Below the pieces are notes generated by a model. That model was given only the letters and a program-made list of their open reading frames with translations. It was not told the DNA's origin and ran no database searches. Source: Laccaria trichodermophora (lineage: Eukaryota > Basidiomycota > Agaricomycetes > Agaricales > Hydnangiaceae). Taken from it: a DNA stretch of 64,000 nt. The translations under genes were made by a program, and so were the position numbers. Where the stretch lies: assembly GCA_018417955.1 (NCBI GenBank), contig JACTVC010000028.1, positions 558,001 through 622,000 of the forward strand, given 5' to 3'. Below, piece after piece: positions 1 through 10,562 of the stretch. Each line of letters begins with the position of its first letter. Position 1 is the stretch's first letter.

Positions 1-239
1 ACCTACTTAAACACCAGCTCAAACCCAAAACCTTTTTCGAAACCTAACACACGGCTCAAACGCGTGACCTACCCCAATAGCAGGAGCCAACATCTGAGCC
101 CGCCAAATCAAACAGCAACTCCTGACATAAGTATATAAAACGCGTCGAAGACGTCCTCGAAAAGCCCGGGAGCTCTACTCAGAAGGTCAAATACTCTAAT
201 TCGAATCATCAGCATTCCGCAAAAAAAACAGACATATTC

Positions 240-1540
240 GAAGCATGGCTGCACGACATCAACCGTCGGGATATGGGCGTCGGCGGGCGTTTATCATAGT
301 GCAAATTGGAGGGATAATCGGCACGTACAGCTTGTGAGGGAGTCTGCGAGCGTCATTTCTGTGCTTAGGTTGGTTCTTGTGTTTACCTCTCTCTCTCTAT
401 GCTGTGCTGATACCTGTGATCGATGTAGGACAAAACGAGCAACGTGATTGATCTGTACAAAGGCATCCTACGCTCGGTGGAAGTCATCTCGACGTGTTCG
501 TATACCTCTGAAGCGTTGTCAGAGCTACTGGGCAAGGTGCAGGCTGCCGTACGTACATACGGTATCCCCCTTCCCTTCACTACCATAAGCCTGATGGCCC
601 TGCAGATCGACCGCCTGAACCTGGAAGGATACGCGAACCTCGAACATTGGGTTGCAGGGCTAGACAAGCGGATTGAGGGGATCCAGGCTGACGCAAGTGC
701 GGTGCGCCGAGTTTGATAGGTTCGATGATAGCGATACTCGGATGGACTTGCTGCCTGTTAGGGATGTTGGAAGTAAGAGGAGGGCGGATGAGCGGGTGAA
801 GAAGGAGAACTTGAGAAGGTAGGTTTCTTCTTCTTTTGTTGTGGGTACGGACTGATGATTGGGACATACAACGCTGAAGCCTATCGTGCATGAGATCAGG
901 ATACAGAACCAAGTAGACTTGCCTAAAGAGTATGAGAGGTCTTCCTGGATTAGGCAGTTGCATGATTGGCTTGTGTACTCCTCCTTGCTTGGGTATGAAG
1001 TTGAAGCTGATCAAGCTGGATAGGCTGTAGATGCAACGCGACACACACGTCATTGGTACGTTGAGGTTGTTCTGCGTATACATACTTGTTCTGACGTGCG
1101 TTACAGTTGATCCGCCCCACGGACAACACTCTCAAACGCCCGTTCGCCCTAATCAAACGTAAACTCTAACAACTCAAAGACTACGTCGGCAAATGGCTCC
1201 AATTACAGTCCCTCTGGGATTCCGAAGCCGAATACGTGTTCAACCGCCTCGCGAACTGGCAGCACCTCCTCACTGAAAACAAGAAAGCGCGGTCGACGTT
1301 TGATACGTTTGATATGCAGAAATCATTTGGGGTGTGCGTCATTGATTATGAGCGAGTGCAGGCGAGGGTGAATGGGAAATACGGCGCGTGGTAGACGGAT
1401 ATATTAGTCGGTTTGGAGTCAAATTGGGGAATGCGGTGAAGGAGACGCATACATTGATTTTGAAGGCTCGGAATGACCTGGAGCATTTTTCGATAGAGGG
1501 GTTGATGGCTGTGGGAGGTCTTCCCGTGAGGCGGTTCTAG
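240..1540 (+). pseudogene. Dynein heavy chain fragment (decayed)
   Basis: Scattered, collinear pieces on this strand resemble the N-terminal tail of cytoplasmic dynein heavy chain, the motor that moves cargo to microtubule minus ends. The order is INRRDMGVGGRL (about 260-297), NVIDLYKGILRSVE (440-485), LNLEGYANLEHWV (615-655), AEFDRFDDSDTRMDLLPV (705-760), ERSSWIRQLHDWL (about 935-975), KWLQLQSLWDSEAEYVFNRL (1190-1250), KSFGVCVIDYERVQARV (1321-1371) and LKARNDLEHFSIEG (about 1460-1500). Reading frames change between 680 and 710 and again near 1400, and stops interrupt the matches near 297, 1168 and 1393. Only about 400 residues of a protein that normally exceeds 4,000 are present, so this is a broken fragment. 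Some frame changes could be introns, but the missing flanks argue against a working gene. Confidence 0.8.
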
Positions 1541-2388
1541 TGGTCCATCAGTCTTTTTTTTCGCTTCTGTTCCGTTCTCCCACTGGTTTATATCACACAC
1601 ATTCCTTAACTCTTATGACGCATCACATATGTACTCTTCTCTTTTCATAATTAGAATAATCATACCTTCATCTTTGAAAGTCGAGCGCTGGCGCAGGACG
1701 CTACCATCAACCTGTGACCAAACAACGCCAAATGGCCCGTGCGCACACCACCCTTTATATACGGCGCCCTCTCCAAACTGATTCCCCATCTCTTGTGCTC
1801 GGGCATGTACTGTCGCCAGTGAGGTTTCTACCGAGGCACAGTCTTTTTGCTGATTGCAAATTATACATCCGAACCCGTCTGTTAGCTTCGGCTTCCAGCA
1901 ATTTTTGGAAACCCCTCCTCTACCTTTTCACATTCTTTTCTTTGTGACGATGCCCTGCACGCATCCGAAAGATGGATGGTGGATTCGTTGGATGGATAGT
2001 AGAGCAGATAGATTGGTATACAATGGATGATAATTCAATGCAATTGGTTATATTTCGTGCTTGAATAAGAGATGTTCTTGAAGGATGCGAGAGACTGCTG
2101 ATAAATTGTGTAGGAGTTGGGCTGCTCAAATGTTAGTATCTCTAGTATATCTCGGCTGGGTCACTAACACTTGTGGTGAGTGGGTTGTCTTCCATTCTGA
2201 ACTCTAAATTTGGCATGTAGCAAGTGGGTTCCGCTCCTGTTCGGTGTAATATCCTTTTTGTTGTCTGACCAGGTGAGTTTAGATACGAGGATGATTGCTG
2301 CGTGAAAACGTGCTGTAACACAACTTGCTTCGTCTTATCATCAGTGGCCTTTTCCAATGAGTTCTCCCATTACACACAAAGCTAGTTC
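1541..2388. other. Intergenic, no gene seen
   Basis: Spacer between the dynein relic and the 3' end of the tRNA methyltransferase gene. Short open stretches are present on both strands but none has recognisable motifs or a convincing exon structure. I see no repeat or RNA gene here. Confidence 0.5.
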
Positions 2389-4463
2389 CTAAACTCTCCG
2401 CAAAACCGCCACAGACTCGACATGGGCCGTCTGCGGGAACAAATCAAACCCTCTCACACTCTCCAACGCATACTTCTTCCCCACCTCATTCCCCTCCGTT
2501 GCCCTCAAAATACTCCCAACGTCCCTAGCCTGCGTGTGTACATTACAGCTCACATACACGATCGTCCTCGGCGCAAACTCCAACAACTGTTGTATGAAAA
2601 ACTCGTCGCATCCCTTGCGCGGGGGATCAATGAGGACGACGCTATCGTCTGCAGGGAAATCCCCGACGGTGGCGAAGATCTCCCCTGCGTTGCCCGCGCG
2701 GAAAGATATCTTCTCTTCATGGATATTGTTCAATTTCGCGTTGCGCGTTGCGTAGCGGATAGAGTCGGCTGATAGCTCGATGCCAGCGACTTTATCAAAG
2801 TGCGGCGAGAGTACGATGGCGAAGAGGCCTGAGCCGCAGTACGTATCCACGAGGTGCGTTGGGCGGGCGGAGGTCGCGGTGGTGGTAGGGGGGAAGATGG
2901 CATCTCGGACGTAGTCGGTCAGTGGGAGCAGGACGGAGTTATTGTTTTGGAAGAAAGAGCCTCCGTTGTACTCGAACACCCAGTCGCCCACTTTTTCGCG
3001 GACGGTCCCCTTTTGATCAGTTACGCATATGTGGCGGTTGAAGGCCTCGGATAACCTGTCGACGGGATCGCTCGTTGTTGAGTCTGGGTCGAGGGTGATG
3101 GAGGTGCCGAGGGAGTCTCGGAAGAGAAGGGAGACGCCTTTTTTGTAGGTGTAGATGTTTCTGTTCCGAGTTATCAGTCGATGTGGGAAAGATACGAAAA
3201 GCGAGGAGTAGTTACTTGATGATGTCCTCCCTCATGGGACCATAAGATTCGTTGATGACGGGAGTGGCAATAGGGCAGTCCTTTGACGTGCTGGCGTCAG
3301 TATGTCAACTACAATCAATAGAAGAATTTGGACTTACCTCGATATCCATTGTGCTCTGTGTCCCTATGCGATTGAACCCAATATGTAGCCAGTCGGGCTT
3401 TTCCGTAAATCGTGGCCCTTTTCGAGCAGACTTTGGTGGTGCGTCAAAGTGGGGCGTTAGCTTGGTACGATAGGCATACTGCAAGGGCGAGGGTATCGTC
3501 GATAGTATTGGTGGCAATGACGGTTCAGGGATTTCTGTTCTGAGCATTAGCGCACAAATGATGAGCTGTAATGGCATTATTTACTGGAGTAGTTTCGGTA
3601 TGCTTTAACGACGACGTCGCGCTTCAGATCTAGCTGGGTTTCGTATGATAGCATCTAATCCGAAAAGGTGAATGTCAACCCTTCTGCGAAGATCATGGAA
3701 ACCCACCTGGTATTGGCACCCTGCGCAGGAGCCAAAATACTTGCATTGCGCTCTAGAGTCGTCTCTGAGCTCAGTGTTTGGCGTGATGACCTCCAGCAAG
3801 TCCCCATATGAATGCAGGCGGCCTTGACGGTAAGTGCGCACACGAATCTTTTCACCAGGTAGAGCGAGGGGCACAACAATGGCCCAAGGACGTTTTCCCT
3901 CCGGGGACACAGCTATTCCCTCCCCTATATCAAGGTATCAGATTGGCTCAAACACAACAGGCAGTCCGCTGACCGTTGGAAGATATCGTCTTCACCTCTA
4001 CCTCCACCTCCTCATGGTACTTGAAGGGCGATTGAAGCTCAACGCCATCCTCGATAGCCTTATCGACAACCTCCCTTCCCAGAACCAATATAATATCTTG
4101 CCACAAAACGTCCTCAGATGAACACGGCTCAGGGAACGTGGCCTTTCTCTTCCGCTCCTTCTTCGCGTTCTTCCTGTCGTCCTTGTTCTTGTACTGTCTG
4201 CTCGCACCAGCTTCCACCTTCGACATATCGAGCACCTCAATGCGTGGTTTCTTGCCCGCTGGCAGCTCTTTTTCCGAGTCAGGTAGCGCGTGGACTTGAC
4301 CAACGACCGTTGATTCTGGATCGACCATGATACGACGCCTGTAACGTTGTAAAGCGACGTTGTACAGCGGCCTTTGTGGGTGTATGTATAGAAATGGCTG
4401 GCGTTGCGCCCTATGTATTCCAGTGAGCAAGACGTTGAGGAACGATGTGGGAGGACGTGGCAT
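2389..4463 (-). CDS. TRM2: tRNA (uracil-5-)-methyltransferase, TRM2/TrmA family
   Basis: Predicted 603-residue SAM-dependent enzyme that would make 5-methyluridine at position 54 of tRNA. Six exons keep one frame: 4463-3974, 3924-3707, 3654-3585, 3534-3338, 3280-3216, 3160-2389. Visible motifs are a Cys cluster (CKYFGSCAGCQYQ), the MDIEDCPIATPVINE segment, the SAM-binding VDTYCGSGLFA, DPPRKGCDEFF, the catalytic-Cys loop YVSCN and the C-terminal GFDLFPQTAHVES. All are standard for the family. The first 45 residues contain several Arg and no Asp or Glu, like a mitochondrial presequence. A second Met at 4328 would give a form without it. The gene is divergent from the ChaC gene, 246 bp away. It looks intact. 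Confidence 0.92.
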
Positions 4464-4709
4464 ACGATGGAGTCACGGTGAGAGCGCGATCGCTATATTT
4501 TTTCGCCGTTCCAAAAAAGGCAACCCACATTTCTTTGCAAATTACCATCATCACCAAGACGCCGGACTCGCGCAGGATTGACGACATATATATCTGGACT
4601 TAGGCTTCTTCGTTTCCGCAAGGCAAGTGAAATTTAATGCCCATGCGCTTTTTCTTACAGACTTTTGCGAATCAGTTGTAGTCAATAACCCAAGCAGGAT
4701 CCCCGGGGA
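4464..4709. promoter_or_regulatory. Shared divergent promoter region TRM2/ChaC
   Basis: The start codons of the two divergent genes are only 246 bp apart, so both promoters must lie in this interval or overlap the genes. An A/T-rich stretch near 4494-4505 is the only TATA-like segment I see. No specific operator is claimed. Confidence 0.4.
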
Positions 4710-5927
4710 ATGGCGTCTAACGAGACTCCATTCATCGTCTTCGGATATGGCTCTCTTATCTTCAAGGTAGTAGTCGCCCAATCGCATCTAAACAATACAC
4801 TTACATTTCCCATAGCCGCCTCCTCATGTCATCGACGAAGGCAAAGCGCCCTTTGTACTCTGATGAATTTCGGGACTCATCGACTACGCACTTAGTTTCG
4901 GGATTTTTGAAGGGTTATGTGCGTAGATTCGCACAGAAATCGCATGACCATCGCGGAACTCCTGAGGCGAGCTATTCTTTTAACCAATCGTCTTGTTAAA
5001 TGGGATATACCGTTCATATTTTATTATAGAGTCCCGGGCGTGTTGTGACGCTAATTCACAAGGAAGAATGGGACAAGTACTCTTCAGCGGTGAGTTATCC
5101 AAGGTAACGCAGGCGAACACCTCATTGATGCATCAAGCACTCCCCAGGACGCGTTTCCAGACGACGACACGGTTTGGGGTACCTCACTCGACTGGCCCAC
5201 TCTTATTCCTCGTAACTGATGACGACTTCCCTATTATCAGGCATAGCATACACCATAGATCCAGCATACCAGGCTGAAGTGCGCGATTATCTAGGTACGA
5301 TTCATACCACCTCTCAATTACATCCGTGCTAATCCCGCCTCAGACTATCGAGAGAAGGTATTTACTAAGAATATGCTTACCTCCCGAACCCCGGTAGGAT
5401 AATCCGTGTTTATTATAGGATGGATATACCTTGGAAACCCTTGACATCTACAGAATCGAAAATGGTGTCGAGAAGATCATTATTCACAATGTAAGCTCCA
5501 GAAAATTAAGCAGGTGTTCTGAAGACCTATCTCTTCCTCAAGGCTATTGTGCGTCCTTATGAAAGTGTTTTGAAATCTGAGAATAACCGCTATCAAGTGT
5601 TACGTCGGACGCCACGATAACCCCTCGTTCAGTCGGTCCCCCTCTTTTCCCATCGAATTCCTTACGCGCTGACAAGATTTTCAATCGTTAAAGTCGGCTC
5701 AGAACCATTAGAAGCTCTCGCTCATGTAATATTGACATCCGTGGGTCCTTCCGGCCCAAACAAGGTACCCATCCACATTTCTTCAACGTAGAAACGCTCA
5801 GAATGAATAAAATCAGGAATACCTATACCAACTGGTTGATTCCGTTCGAAAACTATCTCCAGAATCTTATGACTCCCATCTCTTCGCTCTGGAGGTGAAT
5901 ACTGTTATCAGTTCCCGCTCCTTTTGA
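4710..5927 (+). CDS. ChaC-type gamma-glutamylcyclotransferase
   Basis: Predicted 199-residue cytosolic enzyme of the ChaC family, which cleaves glutathione to 5-oxoproline and Cys-Gly. Eleven exons give one continuous frame: 4710-4766, 4816-4840, 4896-4966, 5030-5089, 5148-5178, 5241-5294, 5344-5357, 5419-5490, 5598-5631, 5694-5764, 5817-5927. The product shows VFGYGSLIFK (the nucleotide/product-binding YGSL loop), PPPHVIDE, GFLKGYVRRFAQKSHDHRGT, GRVVTLIHKEEWD, DTVWGIAYTIDPAYQAEVRDYLDYREK, CYVGRHDNPSF, VGPSGPNKEYLYQLVD and SPESYDSHLFALE, in family order. Two introns (4841-4895, 4967-5029) start with GC instead of GT. The donor of the 5632-5693 intron (GTCGGT) is also weak. Length fits the family. 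The alternative is a gene beginning to decay at splice sites. Confidence 0.88.
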
Positions 5928-6725
5928 GTCTGATTGATACGATTTTAGACGCGGGTCCGCGCATTGGACGGGGGCAAGGTATGAGACGCAAAGAGAAGCA
6001 GATTTCGAGCAGTGTATATGTAGCTTTTTTTGAGGTTGAGGGTACGATTGATCACTGGGATTTACATTTCATACAACCACAGCATCGCTCACCGGATCAC
6101 AACTACCAGAAGCTACCAGCGAAGAAAAAGTAGTTTTGGTTCAACGAAGAGCTTCACACTCTTTCCGACGTTGAAGCGCTTTATTGCTTGTTGCTATCCC
6201 GACATCGGGATATGCCTATGGGTTTGAAACCCAAGCAGGCCAGTCCTGAGGCCCTCATCACGCACATTCCCAACGTGGTCTGTCTGTGGATCCCGTCATG
6301 CAACTTTATTTTCTTTTCAAAGGGCAGGGTTAAGCACGCCTGAACCCACTGCGTTGCAGTTATGTTCCGAAGCAGACCAGCCAGAATGACTCAGACTGAA
6401 TGCGATTTTTTCGTGCCCATGCGGCATGCCATTGGGCGCGGATCATCAATATTCGGGGTGGTGGAGAAGGGAATTCCTTCAAATCTTCAGTCAAATGAGC
6501 TCCGAAGTCAGGTTGACCAGCTTTGCGAGGGTTGCACAACCAGACCCTAGTAGCCCTTGATCAAACTTTCCCCCCAACGTAAAAATTTCTACAACCATGA
6601 GGATCAAGCAAGTTCAAGAGATCCTATTCAGCGCACTCTCAATTTTCAAAGATGCAAGCAAAATAAGGAAATACAATAAAATAGATTGGTTAAATTTCAT
6701 ACTCCAAGAATCCAATAACAAAGGT
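5928..6725. other. Intergenic, one unassigned open stretch
   Basis: Spacer between the convergent ChaC and CNNM-like genes. The + strand is open from about 6131 to 6340 and reads as protein-like sequence (FWFNEELHTLSDVEALYC, then HRDMPMGLKPKQASPEAL), but it has no early Met and I do not recognise it. It could be a relic exon. Nothing else is evident. Confidence 0.35.
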
Positions 6726-8947
6726 TCACCGCGTCAACGACATCGATCTCGGCGAATCAATCAGCGCCGGTGCCCCATACTTGATCACCGGAAGGCTCCT
6801 CGGATTGATATTACCATCCCGACTACGGATGTACCCCAACAACGAGGCCGTTTCGGAGAGTTCGTCCCGTCTCGGATGGATCTCGTATTCGACGATACTG
6901 CGTAATAGTTAGCATCACAGCAAAAGGAAGGAAGGAGGAGTAAGGAAAGAAGCGAGCGTACCCTCGCATGATCTCATCCGTCGTTTGTCTCCGAGCTCTA
7001 TTTTTACTCTGGTTGTCGTGGTATCGGTCTGTCTCGTCTATGATTTCCTCTGAAATAATTTCCTGGTGGAAGGGATCGTCAGTTCTTTTCTTGGACTCGG
7101 AAGAGGTGAGAAAATTAGAGACCTCTATTATATCTATACCCAAAGAAACGATCAGCATCCCAGAGCAACCAGCAATGAAAGTCCACACACCTTCTAGCGT
7201 AATAACGCCGATAGCTCCGCCCTCTCTACCCGGCGTACGGCTAATCAACAACAAGTGTGCTCTCCCCGTCTGGCTGCAAGTCCATTAATTGATCAGTTAA
7301 CGCCGTGGGTCTAACCAGAATAAGGTACGCACAAATAATCCAGGGCTTGGAAACAATTGATTGAAGGGTGCGCTTCAGGCAGGATGGACAGCGAGAAGGC
7401 GGACACGGGCAGAGCCTGTTTGGGATCGTATGTCAACAGCTGGGGGGCGCGTGATCTGTCAGTTACACTCTCATGCAGAAGGAGAATGAATATGAACCTT
7501 CTTGACCAGGAGGAGGCCGACGAAGGCTAATGGGTTGCCTGCTTCGTGGACTGGGAAACGGGAGTATCCGTTTTGTAGTCTGCATTTTGGACTCATGAGA
7601 ATGGGGGGATGGGAAGCAGGAGGGGACGAACATGGCGTCAACAGCGGCGTGGTCGAGAATATCATCAGAGCTAAGAATCACGGTGTCCTATGGTCCACTG
7701 TCAGATTATAGATAGCCTCGCAGCTGCAGTACTTACTTTGAGAGGGGTCATAATCGTCTCGACGTTTTTCGAGTTCAGCTCCAAGACACCGTTCAAGATG
7801 GTGATTTCATCATCACGTAGCGGCTCCTCGCCAGTACGGTGGAACTGGAGGAAAGACTTGAGTTCCGCCTTTTTGTATGTGTGGGCCTCGTTCGCACCCA
7901 GGACGTAGTCCAGCAGCTTGGCGATGGGATAGGCGACGGGGGCTGGATAACACTTGATTGAATTATTTTCGAGATAGGGGGGTGATTTGAGACTCACCGA
8001 AGATATACATCACGACTAATACGAATGGGGCACAGGTTGCGCCGACGAAGAGCCCGTACCGCACACTCACAGCTTGTGGTATGATTCTGTTCGAATTGTA
8101 AGACAGGCGAGCGGACATCGTTCCGGATAGACTTACTCTCTGTGAAGACGGAAAGACATCAGAATTGAGCGGATTTAGAGGCATAAGATTCAAAGGGCGT
8201 ACCCGAATATCACTGTAGGCAGAGGGGCTTATTAGGATCGGTAAGACGCGAAATCAGAAAGCCTACCTATCGCTGTAGTGGAGATAGCTATCGCTGCATA
8301 CCCGCCCCCAAGCTAGGCACCCGATAGTGAGCAAAGAAGGATGATGAGACGGAGATAGTAGGACGTACGGCATTGTCCAGGAAGATGGGAAGACTTTCGT
8401 TGACAATCTGGATACGATCATGATGCCAAGCATCGATCATAGAAGTAGTAGGCGTACCACGTTTCCCAACAACAGGACCTAAGTAGACGTAGTTGTGAAC
8501 TCCGCGCCGACGCAACCGAAGGTGGTGGAACTCACGACAAGAACCCAGTGTCTCCTCCCTTGCATCAACTGCAAAACTGGAACCCGCCTGCCTCTCAGCA
8601 TCGTCTTGAGCCTAAGCGTAAGAAGATCGAACCTTTCTGAGCATTCTTCCTCTCTTTAACGTCCTCTGACGATGCGGCCAGCACGCGTAGATGGAGTTCG
8701 TCGAGACCCATTAGGCCAAGTGTCAACCTGACAGAATCAGTCAGACGCCTCAACACGAGCACAAATCATACCCCGCAAAGATACCCCCCAGCAAAACTAG
8801 CACGACACTAACGGCGAGATGGCTCCAGAACTCTGGTGACCCTGGTGGTGCGCCATGGTTGCCTTTGGGATGTTTGGTGATGTGAATATGGCTGGAGAGC
8901 ACTGTTCGTATTAGCGGGACGAGGGCGAGGATTGGCGACCTTTTCAT
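6726..8947 (-). CDS. CNNM/Mam3-like DUF21-CBS membrane protein, copy 1
   Basis: Predicted 445-residue member of the CNNM/Mam3 family (divalent-cation or Mg homeostasis in vacuolar or plasma membranes). Seventeen exons, in order of transcription: 8947-8772, 8727-8633, 8576-8536, 8478-8458, 8407-8369, 8312-8267, 8212-8203, 8139-8137, 8086-7998, 7942-7737, 7687-7632, 7579-7498, 7439-7333, 7273-7191, 7133-7123, 7062-6962, 6897-6726. An N-terminal signal-like segment is followed by the DUF21 membrane region (LTLGLMGLDELHLRVL, NESLPIFLDNALGGG, FGEIIPQAVSVRYG, PVAYPIAKLLDYVLG), then a CBS pair (ETIMTPLK, DTVILSSDDILDHAAVDAI, GYSRFPVHEAGNPLAFVGLL, GAIGVITLEDIIEEIISEEI) and a basic tail. Exons 7 and 8 are only 10 and 3 nt. 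The paralogue at 16075-18252 has the same exon design in the opposite direction. Confidence 0.93.
8137..8139 (-). other. 3-nt microexon in CNNM copy 1
   Basis: The triplet AGA lies between a CAG acceptor and a GTAAGT donor. Joining the preceding 10-nt exon (8203-8212, ending GG), this AGA and the next exon (starting A-ATC-ATA) gives Gly-Glu-Ile-Ile and restores the family motif FGEIIPQ. Without it the conserved Glu is lost, although the frame is kept. The paralogue has the same arrangement at 16888-16890. Confidence 0.85.
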
Positions 8948-9622
8948 TTGCAGAGGATGTGGGAGCTAGCAGGGCATGATGGTCAACGAAGGTGTGCGGT
9001 TTTTATTGACGTGACCCGAACCTGAGGAAACCCTTTCCGCGGCAAGAATAAACTTTTTGGGACAACTACTCAGCCAAATCATTGGCCGTTCTATTTACGG
9101 GCTCGTCCTATACCTAGTCTAGTCTCGTTTGTTATTTCGTTCTCTTGCAGACGCCGTCATGAATGATGAAGTTGAAGCCTCATGACTTCCTGTTTCTAAG
9201 AATACTGAGGGCCGAATTGTGGAAAGGTACGATTTCATGATCAAAACTTTGCTGATGGACAACTTTGACACGTTGTCACAGGAAGTCCGTCGCGACCTCA
9301 GCGGCAAAACCTTTCCCTCGACCCAATCTTCCTTAACGATGACTTGCAAACGTGTAAAATGGTATATCCATTCATTGGGCAGCCCTTGTCAACATGACTT
9401 TTGACGCCCATCTTATCAAGGAGATCAGCAGTGCTCATAGGTCTTCATCGCCTAACAGATAACAAGCCACCGAACTTGCCATCGACCGCGCCCCGTATGT
9501 TTTCAAACGCCAGATAACCTATTCACACCACTCGCAAAATCGTCGCAGGATGCGCCAATTTTGCTTGAGAGACGGTTGTGTGCACACGCTGCCTATTGGG
9601 GAGGTTACGCCTCTATACCCAC
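8948..9622. other. Intergenic, unrecognised relic
   Basis: Upstream flank of CNNM copy 1, running up to the transposon insertion site. The + strand from about 9215 to 9370 reads as protein-like sequence (ERYDFMIKTLLMDNFDTL, then QEVRRDLSGKTFPST), but it is short, interrupted and unrecognised. It may be a relic exon. Confidence 0.3.
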
Positions 9623-9629
9623 ATCGTAA
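9623..9629 (+). repeat. Target-site duplication, left (ATCGTAA)
   Basis: ATCGTAA immediately precedes the left terminal inverted repeat and recurs at 14124-14130 directly after the right one. Confidence 0.8.
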
Positions 9630-9651
9630 TGGGGGTGTCCAATCCTGGGTA
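9630..9651 (+). repeat. Left terminal inverted repeat
   Basis: Twenty-two bases beginning TGGGGGTGTCCAATCC. They match the reverse complement of 14102-14123 at about 19 of 22 positions. Confidence 0.82.
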
Positions 9652-10562
9652 GGTGTGACGACCAGTGACATGCAGTGTGACGGTGTCACTAGGCCAATTT
9701 CTTGAGACATTGGGATTGTGCCTTCCACATAACCAATTCATAAGATTATTTGTGATGGATTTAATGATATCAAGTGAATTCATCCACTGAGTGAGTTTTA
9801 TATGTACGAATTGTATTTATTATCCCAAAAATGCGAAATCAGCCTGTTCTCACTGCCAAAAATGGCCCTCTAGAGTATATGGAGCATATCTTCTCAACCA
9901 CAACACCTATGAACATGATTGGCAGAGACATTTTGCTTATATTTTAATTCTGAATCAATTGATCAGAGCAAAACTTTTATTTTTATTTTTTCTGGAGAGA
10001 TATACCTAAAATTAGGCACTTTAATGAGGTTAAGGGCCTTAAATAAAAATTCTGGACTGATCACATTGTAGCCTCAAAGATTTAGACCATTTTCGCTCTG
10101 CAAAACTAGTTCTGAGTCGCATTTCTCGTGATGCTATGGCCATTGTACTGATCAGCAGGCAAACCAGGAGGAGCACAGCCACTGATCCCATTCCAAAACG
10201 GGTCAAACACTGCTCATGGCCTCCACATGGAAGCCTCATGGCCTCTAAATCTCTGTGGACTGAATATAATTGACTCTCTCACTCATACCACCACCACAAC
10301 TGCTAAATTGCTTCCATTTCTTGAGTCCTTCACTTTTTCTGCCATTTTTAGTTCAAAAATCATCTCATATTGAATAGTGAGTGACAACTTGTTCTCCTAT
10401 GGTGCCCAGGACTGAAAGAAATTGTAGATATCTTGCATTCTTCTGGAAACCTTGCTTTACAACACAACAACAAGGTTAAACTCAGGTATTAAAACCAACA
10501 ATGATATTTATTGTACTAATATCTTTGGTAATATCATACCTTAGAATCTTTATTTGTTCTAA

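Noticed and set aside
1160..1185. Stop in the dynein relic as a tiny intron
   Set aside because: The GT...AG interval would be only about 21 nt, too short for a spliceosomal intron.
4710..5927. ChaC gene as a pseudogene because of stops in the plain reading frame
   Set aside because: All stops fall in introns; the eleven-exon model gives an uninterrupted 199-residue protein in family order.
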